Source of the DNA: Zingiber officinale
Lineage: Eukaryota; Streptophyta; Magnoliopsida; Zingiberales; Zingiberaceae
Reading direction: 5' to 3'
Assembly (NCBI RefSeq): GCF_018446385.1
Contig: NC_055996.1
Coordinates: 132,814,245 to 132,878,244 of the forward strand
Length of the DNA: 64,000 nucleotides
Part shown: piece after piece, positions 35,352-46,300 of the stretch
Numbering within the stretch: position 1 is the first letter of the stretch
Layout of the letters: the number at the start of each line of letters is the position of its first letter
Notes under the pieces: model-generated
Seen by the model: the letters and a program-made list of their open reading frames with translations, nothing else
Told to the model about the DNA's origin: nothing
The model's database searches: none
Program-made: the position numbers and the translations under genes

Positions 35352-36054
35352 TAGGGCTGTAAACAAGCCGAGGCGAGCCGAATTTTGGGGTGTTCAAGCT
35401 TGTTTGATAAGATAACCGAGCCGAGCTTAAAATGAATCAGGATTTTGAAATGAGTGTTCAAGCTTGGCTTGGTTTATTTTTTATGAGTTCAAGCTTGGCT
35501 TGAGCTTGGCTTGAGCTTGGTTCATTTAGATGTTATCAAGCTCTCAATTCAAGCTTGGCTTGAGCTTGGTTTGAGTTTGGTTCGTTTAGATGTTATTAAG
35601 CTCTCAATTCAAGTTTGGGTTGAGCTTGGCTTGAGCTTGGTTCGAGCTTGGCTTGAGTTTGGTTTGAGCTTGGTTCGTTTAGATGTTATCAAACTCTCAA
35701 TTCAAGCTTGTTTGATTGTTTGAAACTTTTAATTGTTTGATTAGTTATTAAGATTGATAATTTAAATTTATTTATTTATTTTATTGTTTATTTAGCATAT
35801 TGAAAAAAAATTTATTAATAAATATTGTTCGTGAACATTGTTCACGAATGTTCTTCATGAACATTGTTCACGAACATTGTTCATGAACGTTAACGAGCTG
35901 AACACATATGTGTTCAAGTTTGTTTGTTTAGCTTAACGAGCTGTTCAAGCTTGTTTGTTTAATTAATATAATGTATATTGAATGAACATAAACAAGCTCT
36001 TACCAAGTCGAACACCAAGCTTGTTCACAAACGCTTGGTTCATTTACAACCCTA
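35352..36054. mobile_element. non-autonomous hAT-like element nested in the hAT transposon, 703 bp
   Basis: The ends are TAGGGCTGTAAACAAGCC (35352) and GGTTCATTTACAACCCTA (ending 36054), good inverted repeats. A perfect 8-bp target duplication TGTACAAC lies at 35344-35351 and 36055-36062. The inside has direct repeats of TCAAGCTTGGCTTGAGCTTGG and TTTAGATGTTATCAAGCTCTC (35490-35705) and an inverted TTCACGAACATTGTTC/GAACATTG cluster (35828-35888). No transposase is present. A decayed relative is at 41946-42446. Confidence 0.92.
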
Positions 36055-36565
36055 TGTACAACATCCCCTCTAGTTCAACATCATTCAACATCACATTCAA
36101 CTACGTTCAAAAATCGTTCATTCATGGATGCATCTAGCAGAAGTGGTAGCTCTCCTTCCACCACTCAACCTCACACATCATCTCCATCCAAAACACCAAT
36201 CATTCATGAGGAAGTAGTAGATATTGGATGCAAAAGGAAAAAAGTAGCAGATGTATGGTCACATGCCAAGAAAATTATAAAGAGAAATGACAAAAATGAG
36301 GTAATTGCTGTTGTTGCTGTTTGCAATTATTGCAAAACTGAAGTTCCTACCCATAGCAGAACACATAGGAATAATGGCATTGATGGGCATGTGAAGAAAT
36401 ACAAAAAGAATCCTCATAATGCGGTGAAGTCAGGCTCTTCTCAACCAATCTTAACACAGTCATCCATGAATAATGCTTTGACACCCCACATCTTTAACCA
36501 AAAAAAGCTTGAAGAAAAGGTTGTCGCATTTGTTGTTAAAGATGAGATGTCATTTAGGGTAGTGG

Positions 36566-38258
36566 TGTTGGGACCGAAAAGTAGCTAGAGGGGGGGTGAA
36601 TAACTCTTCGCGTACTAGGTGCTCGTCGTTGCTTGTTTCTTCAGAGGTATGCAGCGGAAATACAAGAAACACAAACACACAACGCTAACAAGGATGGTTT
36701 ACTTGGTATCCACCTCACAAGAGATGACTAGTCCAAGGATCCACACCTACTCACGCACCCTCCACTATGAATAACACTCATTTATGGTAACTACCAAAGA
36801 CGGAGAAGCCCTACAAGTTCACACTACAAGAAGAAAGGGAAAGGATACACAAATACAAGCAAAAGCTTACAATGAGTATAGAAAACCCTAACCCTAGCTT
36901 TCTTCCTCAGCTGTAGAGCCGCCTCTTGACTTGGAAGACCTCCAAGAACCCTCAAGAACTGACGATCTGAACTTTGTGGAGAAACTCTGGAGTTCCTGTG
37001 AAGATCTGAGATGAATCATATAAGTACTGCTGAAGGAAATGCTTGCCTGTAGCTAAATACGACGCCAACGGTCGGATCTCGATCGATTGGACTGCTCCCA
37101 ATCGATCGGGGAGGCTTTGGATCGATCAACCGATCGATCCAGAGCGCCTCTGTGCTCTCTGAAATAGCCTGGATCGATCGGCTGATCGATCCAGGGCTTA
37201 TCGCGCACAAACAGCAGCTCCCAATCGATCCACTGATCGATTGGGACCTCTGGATCGATCCACGGATCGATCCAAAGGTGTTCTGTCCGTGGGGACTCAC
37301 CCGATCGATCAACTGATCGATTGGGTATGATTCAATCGATCAGCTGATCAATCCAGATCTTGGTTTTTGCCCAAAAGCAAGTCCAAAGCCCCCTAAACCA
37401 ACATCCAGTCAACCATGACTTGTTGGTACATAAAACCTAGCATCCGGTCACCCTTGACCAGCTAGGACTCTCTCATCAAGTGTTTGGTCAATCCCTTTGA
37501 CCCACTTGGACTTTTCTCCTCTTGCCAAGTATCCGGTCAATCCCTTTGACATACTTAGACTTTCACCAGATGTCTGGTCAACCTTGACCCATCTAGATTT
37601 CCCTGTGCCTGGCTTCACTCACCAGGACTTCCCTTCTGCCTAGCTTCACTCACTAGGACTTTCACCTGACTTCACTCACCAGGATTTCCCTTCTGCCTAG
37701 CTTCACTCACTAGGTCTTCTCATCTGCCTGACTTCACTCACCAGGACTTTCACCTAGCTTCACTCACTAGGGTTTCCTTCTGCCTGGCTTCACTCACCAG
37801 GACTTTCACCTAGCTTCACTCACTAGAATTTTCAATCAAGTATCCAGTCAACCTTGACCTACTTGACTCTCCTTCACACAACCTGATCAGAGGGGAATTG
37901 CTCTAAACAATCTCCCCAAATGAGCAACTGCACCTGCACTCGTCCCTATCATCGAAGTCTTGTATTGTCAAACATTGAAACCCAAACCAAGACTCAAGCT
38001 TGGTCAACTAGGTCAACCTTGACCTGAGGGATATTGCACTAACAATCTCCCCCTTTTTGATGTTTGACAATACCACATGTAAGTTAGACTAATCCCATAG
38101 CCTAAACCTCTTTCATGCCACTAGGTAATGAAGGCATAAGTTAAACCCTTCATTCTCCTCCTAAGAGGGCAAACTCCCTCTAGGTAATGAAGTCCTTCAT
38201 TCTCCTCCTAAGAGGGCAAACTCCCTCTAGGTAATGAAGTCCTAACTTAAACCCTTCA
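36566..38258 (-). mobile_element. LTR plus internal fragment of the gag-only family, inserted in the hAT transposase
   Basis: The plus strand begins TGTTGGGACCGAAAAG and carries a whole LTR related to those at 49372 and 55168, up to GCACTAACA at about 38041. It then continues through the polypurine tract (minus strand AAAAAGGGGGAGATT) into about 217 bases of internal sequence that match 50888-51060. The right edge reads ACCCTTCA. A perfect 5-bp duplication AGTGG flanks the whole piece (36561-36565 and 38259-38263). Removing one copy restores the hAT phase. So the inserted molecule had one LTR and a stump of internal DNA, bounded by TG and CA. Confidence 0.88.
38147..38240. repeat. 47-bp tandem duplication at the edge of the LTR fragment
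   Basis: The block beginning TTCATTCTCCTCCTAAGAGG and ending GGTAATGAAGTCC occurs twice in a row. The matching internal region of the element at 49372-56696 (about 50991-51040) has it once. Confidence 0.9.
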
Positions 38259-41200
38259 AGTGGAAGGGGCAGGGTTTGTAGAGATGATGAAGGAAGCTCA
38301 ACCTCGATTCAAGATTCCCAACAAAAAGAAAATTGCATCTCTTGTATGGGAATTATATGCAGTAGAAGCGGCTAAGATAAAGAGTATCATTGGTGATCAA
38401 AGGGTAAGTATCACGACTGATACTTGGACCTCAATTCAGAATATCAATTACATGGTAATTACAGCTCATTTCTTAGACAATGATTGGAAGTTGCATAAGC
38501 GAATAATAAATTTCACCAAGATTACCTCTCACAAAGGAGATGACATTGGTAAAGTTTTAGAAACATGCTTGAGCAATTGGGGGATAGATAAAGTTTTCAC
38601 TATCACAGTTGATAATGCTAGCACGAATGATAAAGCAATGGAGTACATGAGAAAGAGGCTAAAGGAAATGGGTACTCTATTATTTGATGGTAAGTACTTG
38701 CATTTTAGATGTTGTTGTCATATTATAAATTTAATTGTCAAGAGTGGGTTGAAGTTTCTTAATGAGTCAGTTTAGTCCATTAGAAATTGTGTGAAGTATA
38801 TTCACTCTTCTGGGGCACGGTTGGACCAATTTAGAGAGTGTGCTATCCTATTAAAGATGGATAAAATGTCAACCGTTCCAATGGATGTGCCTACGAGATG
38901 AAATTCCACTTATACAATGCTTTTTGTTGCATACAAGTTTAAGAAAGTGTTTGGTAGGATGACAGAGAATGTTTAATTTATTGAATACTTTGAAGAGATA
39001 GATGGTTTGGAGAAGAAAAAGAGAGTGGGGCCTCCTATGGAAAAAGATTGGGAGAAAGCATAATTCTTTGTGAATTTTCTTAAGAGGTTTCATGATACTA
39101 TATTGCAACTTAGTGCTACCAAGAAAACTACATCACCCTTGATTTGGGAGGAAAGAGTTGCAATGAGGACAATTATTGATGAGACAATACTTGACACTAC
39201 TGATCCTTCATTGCAAGAAGTTGCTAAGAGAATGGAGAGTAAGTTCAAGAAGTATTGGGGTAATCTTGAGAAGGTGAACAAGCTTGTTTTCCTAGGTCAC
39301 ATTCTAGATCCTCGTTATAAACTTCAAATGATTGGAATCCATTTGGGAGATATGAAATTGGATGCTAGTAAAATACAATCCTTTGTTGACAGTTTAAAGA
39401 ATTGTCTAATGGAGTTATATCATGCATATAAAGGGAATTCACCTTTGAATGATATTAATGGGATGGATGATGGTGATATAGACAAAGATTTGATGGAAAT
39501 GTATAAGAATGATCACATTAAACTAAACTACCATTTGAAAATGACTCAAGTAAGAAAAACTCAAAAGCAAGCAGAAATAACCAATGAGGTGGACAAGTAC
39601 TTCTCAGATCCTTTTGTGAAATGGAGTTCAAGTTTTGATAGTTTGGAATGGTGGAAAGGGAATACAACTTCATTTCCAGTCATTTCTAAGATTGTCAAGG
39701 ATATTTTTTCAATCCCTTCATCTACTGTTGCTAGTGAGAATGCTTTTAGCCTTGGGAGGAGGGTTGTAGATCCATTTAGGGCATCATTGCATCCTAAAAT
39801 GGTGGAGGCACTAGTGTATACTAGTGACTGGCTTAGTGGTGAAGAAATTAACTTATACAAGGAACCGACGGAAGATGAATTCAACTTTTATAAGGATTGT
39901 AAAGAAGTGGTCACAAGTAAGTAAATATTTAACTTGTTTATTAATTTTTATGAGTACTTTGATTTATTGTTGGTGCTTGGTATATAATATATATTTATGG
40001 TTTTATGTAATTGTTGTATTTCTAGCTACTCTTTAGTTGGGTAAATCTAGTAATCAGTAACTATAAAAGATGGCATGTTCATTTGGATTTATTGTTTGAT
40101 CAGATAATTGCTTTAGTTTTTCATTTGTAATTTTTAATCTTGGTATAGACTATAGATTGTGCTTATATAATAGTTATTGTTTGTAGGTACCCTCATTGAC
40201 ATGACAAAGTAATGCATCCTCCTCAAGTGTAAACTCCAAAGTCCAAAGGTCTCATTAAAAGAATAACTAATTTATATAGTTGTTTAACGAGACAATGACT
40301 TGATATGTTAAATTTTATTTTGGATTTGCTTGGATTAAGTGATTAACTAAAAAATTATTTCATCTGAGTGCTATCATCATCAGCTGAAGATCAGTAATTT
40401 TTTTACATATTTACTCATTATTGCTTGAATTTATTATTGCAATGATTTTCATTGTGAATCATTCTAGGTTGGTGCTCATTTTTTTTGTGAATATGAAGAG
40501 ACACCAGTGCAATTTCCTTGGTAGTCCAATGCATAAGGATGTTTTGTTACCTATTTCCCATATCAGGTGCTTTCCTTAGTATTACGCATTCAAGTTTTGC
40601 ATGTTAAACATTTTGCAGTTTGTGGTTCATTAAACGTATGCAAAATGATATGGTATCATAGAAGTTATGGGCCATCTATTGGATACTTATGCATTGACTG
40701 TATTCAGATTTATTGTACCATGTAAATTGTGATTGTAGAAACTGAAGCTCATGTCAGCTTAAGAAATTTCTCTGAACGAACTTCAAATATGAATTGTGCA
40801 TTTTTGTCCTGCTGCTCATAGCCTTCTTTAAGGTCGTTGTCTTGGATGTAATCAAATGTAACATTTTAGACTTCAATTTGTCCAGAAGTATTCTTCAATC
40901 TCTACAAGCTCAGTGATCAATGTCCTCTATTTTGGTTGCAGGTTTCGATTTGTGTTTAAGGTGAAGCAGATTGATTTTCATACCAGCTCCATGCCATAAA
41001 ACTAGTGGTCTAGTTCATGTTTCAAACTACATCATTGGCATACAAACTACATCAAAATGTAACACTAGACTCGATTAGTTTGATTGAGCTACCTTCCTTG
41101 ACAATGGAGTTTGACAATATATAATACTTGTTATCTTGAACTCAAAGTCATATGCGGATATCATTGTGTTTCACTGCTTATGCACTGTTAGTCTGTTATT

Positions 41201-41619
41201 AGATAGTTTGAGCCATTTTATGTTGTGAGCGAGCTATTGATATGTATCTCTATTATTTTTCTTGCATGCAAATTGGTCACGGACTCATTAAGCAATGTGA
41301 ATCTAGTAGGAGGCAAAATGCTACTGCATAATGAATTGCAACTCATAATTTAGTCAATGGCCAACTGATTTTATTTGATTAAATTTAAGACCAGCGTCAT
41401 GTTTTCATTGGTTATTTTTAAAAATATTTGAATATTCGGGATATCATCTCCCTACCCGACGGGATCCAGAACATTCGGGATCATGAACATTCAGGTCCCG
41501 ACACATGTCGGGTACAGGATCGGGAGAAAAATTTTTTTCTAATTTTTATCGAGACGGGGATTGGATAAGATGATGATTACAGAATGAGTCCCTACCCGAT
41601 TCCACCCATACCTTTTACC

Positions 41620-41937
41620 ACCACATCAATGATAAAATTAATTGGATAAAAAGAACTTCTTCTATTTTTAATCATGAAGGTAGTGTTTGTCTTTTCATTT
41701 TTTTATTGCAAAAGATATTTCACCTTACAAATCTTCCTATAAAAATGGCATAGTTGTCAATAAGTATAGTGACATTATTTATCTCTGAACTTAGGTTTTA
41801 AATCTTAAAATAATCCAATAATAGGTCGACATTGCAGCTACAAATCATAACTATTATAATATTATAATAACTATAATTTCAATAACTATGATAATTTTTT
41901 ATAGATATTATTGTAATAATAATGTCTATAATTTTAT
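41620..41937. other. AT-rich spacer between hAT transposon and a MITE relic
   Basis: Low-complexity TATAAT-type DNA. No gene or defined element seen. Confidence 0.5.
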
Positions 41938-41945
41938 AGCTACTA

Positions 41946-42446
41946 GTAAGATTGATAATCAATCGTACGTTTATGAATAAACTTAGTATTACCAAGTCTG
42001 TTAATATTTGTTTAATATACATAAGATCGATTAAATGAACAAGTTTGAACAATTTATTAATCTAAATAAATAAGTTTGAACACACATGTATATATTCAGC
42101 CCATTAAAATTCATGAACGATATTCATAAATAATATTCGTGAATCATCATCATTAATAAAACTTTTATCACTATGTTAAATAAAAAAAACTTTTAAAATA
42201 AATAAACAAGTTTAAATTATCAAAATCAATCTTCAATCAAATAAGTAAATATTTTAAATAATTAAATAGGTTTGAATTGAGAGTTTGATAATATCTAAAT
42301 GAATTAAATTCAAGCTATGATTAAGCTCAACAAAAATAAACCAAATCAAATTTAAATAATCATTTCAAAGATTTGATTCGATTACTTTATCAAACAAATT
42401 ATATCCTAAAACTTAATTTAGCTTGACTTATCTTATTTACAACCCT
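41946..42446. mobile_element. decayed copy of the 35352-36054 element, inverted
   Basis: The right end TTATTTACAACCCT is the characteristic terminus. The reverse complement follows the order of the 35352 element: GTTGTAAATAAG, TTGTTTGATAAAGTAATCGA, TTTAGATATTATCAAACTCTC, GAACATTG-like hairpin words and ACTTGTTCATTTAAT. Most differences are C-to-T or G-to-A, and the internal CTTGGCTTGAG repeats are missing. AGCTACTA on both sides (41938-41945 and 42447-42454) fits an 8-bp target duplication, though it overlaps the expected terminal TA. Confidence 0.75.
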
Positions 42447-42769
42447 AGCTACTATAAATATAAACTTATCTAATTCAATAATATTTACGTTATAGCTATA
42501 ATCGTAATAATTATGATACTAATTATAAAATTATAGTTATTATAATGTGAATTTATTTTGTTCCTATAACTAATCCATCATTTCAGAATTTAATATGGAT
42601 ATAAGAGAAGAATACCGAATAATTAATTTTTACCCAAATTAATTTCCTAGAAATTGGGCAATTAAATCATGAACAAAATAAAATTATATGTTTTTTCCTT
42701 AGGATTACGGTGCAATGATAAAATATTTAAATAAATAAATAAAAAACCAATGACGACACCGTACGAAGC

Positions 42770-43346
42770 AGAAACATACCTACTACGACTGCAAGCCACC
42801 GCACGTGTCTCTCTCAACGCTCGCCGTTACTTTACTGTACCTACAACATCGTCAAACTGACGAACGTCACGTTACCACACGTGCCGATCCCGCACGCACC
42901 TCGATCCACAGGGCCTCTGATTCTCTCCCATGCTTCCAATGGCCACCCGCCACGTCTCACGGACGGGAATTCAAAAGATGGCTCTATTTAGTTAACCGTA
43001 GAGATGCGGTGCACGGGAGAAAACATCGACTGGAACCACTAACGAATAGTTATCGGCAAAAAGCTGGAGGCCAGCGGTCCCCACTTTAATTCCAGACGAA
43101 CGGTTGATGGTAGCAATAAGGGTGCGAGTATTGTGTCTTGCAGGAGATCCCAAAAAACGCCGTAGTCGCGTTTGAGTTCCGCCTTTTTCAGACGCCGTTT
43201 GAAAGCGCGATCGAGAGATCTTTCGCGACTATTTTTCTTTTTACATATTTTTATTTATTTATTTATATTTATATTTATATTTTCTTCACTTCTTTTTGTA
43301 CAAATCCGTTGGCTTATCCGAGAGCGGGAAGTCGAGGGGCCGAGCT
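42770..43346 (+). promoter_or_regulatory. promoter and 5' leader region of the MBD gene
   Basis: GC-richer than its left flank. It contains GCACGTGTC (about 42801) and ACACGTGCC (about 42876), G-box-like words, and many ACGT cores. A TTTA-rich tract (43240-43285) lies 60-110 bases before the start codon and could provide TATA-like sequence or be part of the leader. The transcription start was not determined. Confidence 0.45.
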
Positions 43347-46300
43347 ATGGCGGAGGTGGAGGGGTGCGATGCGAGCGCCGAGAAGGTTGCGCCGCAGCCT
43401 TCGGAGAAGGCTAGGGCAGAGGAGCCGGCGGTCGTCTGTGTCGAGCTACCGGCGCCTGCGGGATGGACGAAGAAGGTTTGGTTTCGGGAAATTCCTCCTG
43501 GTTTCTGTCATTCCTCGCCTTAAAATCCCTTTTTTTTTGCCCTAGTTTTTATTTTTGGGCTTCGATTTGAGACGGGAAGCTTGGGTGATTGGGTAGCTTA
43601 TCTTGGTGGATTTGCGATGTGGATTCTAGGGTTTTCGTGCGCTCTGACTCCTTTCCCTTGCTTTCTTTAGTGTAGCTGGGATGGTTAGGGAAAGGAGTTG
43701 CAATCTTACCCAAAGTTTAGTTAATTCTTTACTAGATGAAAGAATTTATAAATGAACCTGGAAGATATAACTGAAGAAAAGTCACATGACGAGCTCATTC
43801 ATATTCGACTTTAGTTTAAGAAGAGGCCAACATTAGTATCTTAGGAGTGAGACCCTACCTTATCTGATGATTTTGACACTATAAATTTTGAAGGAAAAAA
43901 AACATAGTATTACTTTGTAAAGGGATAATTTCATGTTTATATAAGATTCACTTGAGAACTCTTAGACCTAAAATATCAAAATAACCCTATTAACTTAACA
44001 TTCTTCCTCAAGCTGGATCATTGATGGTATCTATGTTCATCTCATTAATAATAATAATAAAAAAAAGACAGCTCGATGCACACAACTCCTGCCAATGCAA
44101 GAGTCCTAAGGAAGGGTCTATTGTAAAAATTCTAATGAGAAAGACATAAACTAAAACATGACCAAAGAAAAAACACTATTAAGGAAATTTTGGGGATAGT
44201 TGTTGGCCTTAGGTCATCACACAACCAACAATATGTTTAACTTCCAATCAGCACATCAACAAGTGAGGTCGGAGAGAGAAATGATGAAGTGAAATGAGAA
44301 TGGAGAGATTTCAGAAATTAATCTCTTGAGTGGGGTTCTCATTGGAGCAGTATACAACAACATGCAATAGATTGAGGGGGGAAAGGAAAGTATTAAGGGT
44401 CTTGGAGCGCTGAGAGGTGTTGAGATCAGAATCTTTTGTGAAGGAATACGGAAAAGAGAAATCCAATACATCAGAATACCAAAACTCTCCAAAAGTCAGA
44501 AAGCAGATCAGTATAAACAGGAAGGAATCAACAGAGAAGAACATCAGGCTTGATTTGGGAAATCTTGGGCTCGACATGGAAGAGGTGAATCTTCTGTAGT
44601 TGCATTCTTTGAGTCCCTTGCAAAATCTACCATCAGATCTTGAATCTCTGGAAGAAGGCACGGAAGTAGTAGACATTGAAGACGAAAGCATTGGCCTAGC
44701 CGCCTAGGAGCAGTGGTGGCATGGTTGTTCCTACAAAAGGCATGAGTTAACAGCAAGATTTGTAGAAGAGCACAACTTTACAAGAATTGGAGATTAGGGT
44801 TCATTTCCATTTCCATTCCAGCAATGATTTTGCTATTATGTGGCAGGCCCAATGCAGAAAATCAGCAGTAGGGAAGAGGTGATCCATATGGAAGGATCTG
44901 TAGGTTGAAAGAGTTTGTAGCTTGGAAGAGATGTGACCTTCCGTCTTTATTGTTGGACAATTGAAGACAAGGAAGACTCCCTTGTCTTCACATGGCGAGG
45001 GTGGAAGCAGAAGTGGAAAGGAACCCCTGTACAGGCATGGTATGAGTGTTGCAAATATGCTGAGGAAGGGCAGTGCTTTTCTTGTATGGAGAAGGAACCA
45101 ATGGTGGTGGATGGTCCTTTGATAGTTATGATGGAGGCCAAGGTGTATATGGTGGATCTAGGAGCAAGCTATGACAACAATGTTGTGTGAGGATGCTTGA
45201 TGGGTCAGCCATGGGTTTAAAATAGACCCACTGAGAAAGAACTCTTTTTTTTTGTTTTGTTTTTGCAAGAGATGATCAGTGTCAGGAAGGAGAGTGGTGG
45301 GGCTCCTTTCAAAACTTTAATCCAAATAATGTTGCAAGTAAGCTAAAAATATTTAAGGAAAAAACACTATAACTAAAAGTACTCAATTAAACTGGGATAT
45401 ATGCTCTATTCTCAAATCATGACAATTATTAAATCAAAACCACCACAATTAGTTTGTTTTCTTAAGCAAAAGGATATACCATACTAAACTCTTTTAAACT
45501 CTAAAAACCCTAAAAAAACAAATCCTAACTTGCAATAAGTTATTCTTCAAGATCTTGAGTCTATATATTTGGTTTCTTTAATATTTTTTTCTTTCACTAA
45601 AATGAGAGTCTATTGAGCGCATACGATGTATGAAAGACACATGCCATTCCTAGTAGTAAAATTATATTAACACTTATTATAAAATACATATTCATATTTC
45701 ATACAGACATACACCTATTGAATATAGACAATACAATATAGGAAGGTATGTCCTTGCGTTCAAATACTAAGCATTTTCATAAACTGTCTTTCAAGGGCCC
45801 TTATGATCGTGTCAATGACCTGTGCTGTGTGAAAACTGATTCAAATTATTTATTTGTCTTGCCAACTAACTTTAATATCAAAGTTTCCAATTACCTACCT
45901 TGCTAGAAGACATTCTAGCGTCCATATGTCTTTATCTACTGACTTTCCAACTGGTCAGTTTTAACCCAATTTCTAGACATTGATGGTATAATTGAGACGC
46001 AAACCAAGTTTTTGCCATGCTTAAAGTGCAACACATAGGTTAGAAGGGACAACAAAGAAGCATATGATGATGGACTTCATGCTTGGTTGGGTTTGAAAAC
46101 CTAAAGGAGGATGGTAATGCCACTTCTTATTATCATCAGAAGGTACCATAAAAGGGAAGATGACAACAACTCATCAAGAATTGAGTCCCTCCTATTAAAG
46201 GAGAATTGTGCAATATTTTTTAAATAAAATGATCCAGTGAAATAAATCGATTCGTAGTTTAATTGTTTAAACATAGAATAATTTTATTATCTTTATTTTT

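Larger units (their letters stand above)
36124..39924 (+). pseudogene. hAT transposase (BED finger, RNase H-like fold, hATC), nonsense-mutated
   Basis: ATG at 36124. The N-terminal part (to 36565) has a BED-like finger around CNYCKTEVPTHSRTHRNNG; the last expected ligand is not evident. The frame is interrupted by the LTR fragment at 36566-38258 and resumes in phase at 38264. RNase H-like segments include SITTDTWTSIQNINYMVITA (first catalytic Asp region) and FTITVDNASTNDKAM (second Asp). Near the C terminus the dimerisation domain has LEWWKGNTTSFPVISKIVKD, IPSSTVASENAFSLGRRVVD and LHPKMVEALVYTSDWL. In-frame stops lie at 38773, 38899, 38976 and 39061; the one in the DVPTR.NSTY motif replaces Trp. 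No frameshift is visible, so death was by point mutation and insertion. Confidence 0.9.
34601..41609 (+). mobile_element. hAT transposon, about 7.0 kb, with nested insertions
   Basis: A perfect 8-bp target duplication ACCTTTTA flanks it (34593-34600 and 41610-41617). The ends are CTAGGGCTGGCATTT and, on the opposite strand, ATGGGTGGAATCGGGT, a short imperfect inverted repeat. Both subterminal regions are rich in CCCGA/TCGGG words (34640-34735 and 41435-41600), as expected of hAT transposase binding sites. Inside are a BED-type hAT transposase with nonsense codons (36124-39924), a nested 703-bp element (35352-36054) and an LTR fragment (36566-38258). Without the two insertions the element is about 4.6 kb, a normal hAT size. 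It cannot make an intact transposase. Confidence 0.93.

Noticed and set aside
44230-45190. Possible copia gag or LTR fragment in the MBD intron
   Set aside because: Only a vague stylistic similarity; no motif, end or target duplication could be shown.
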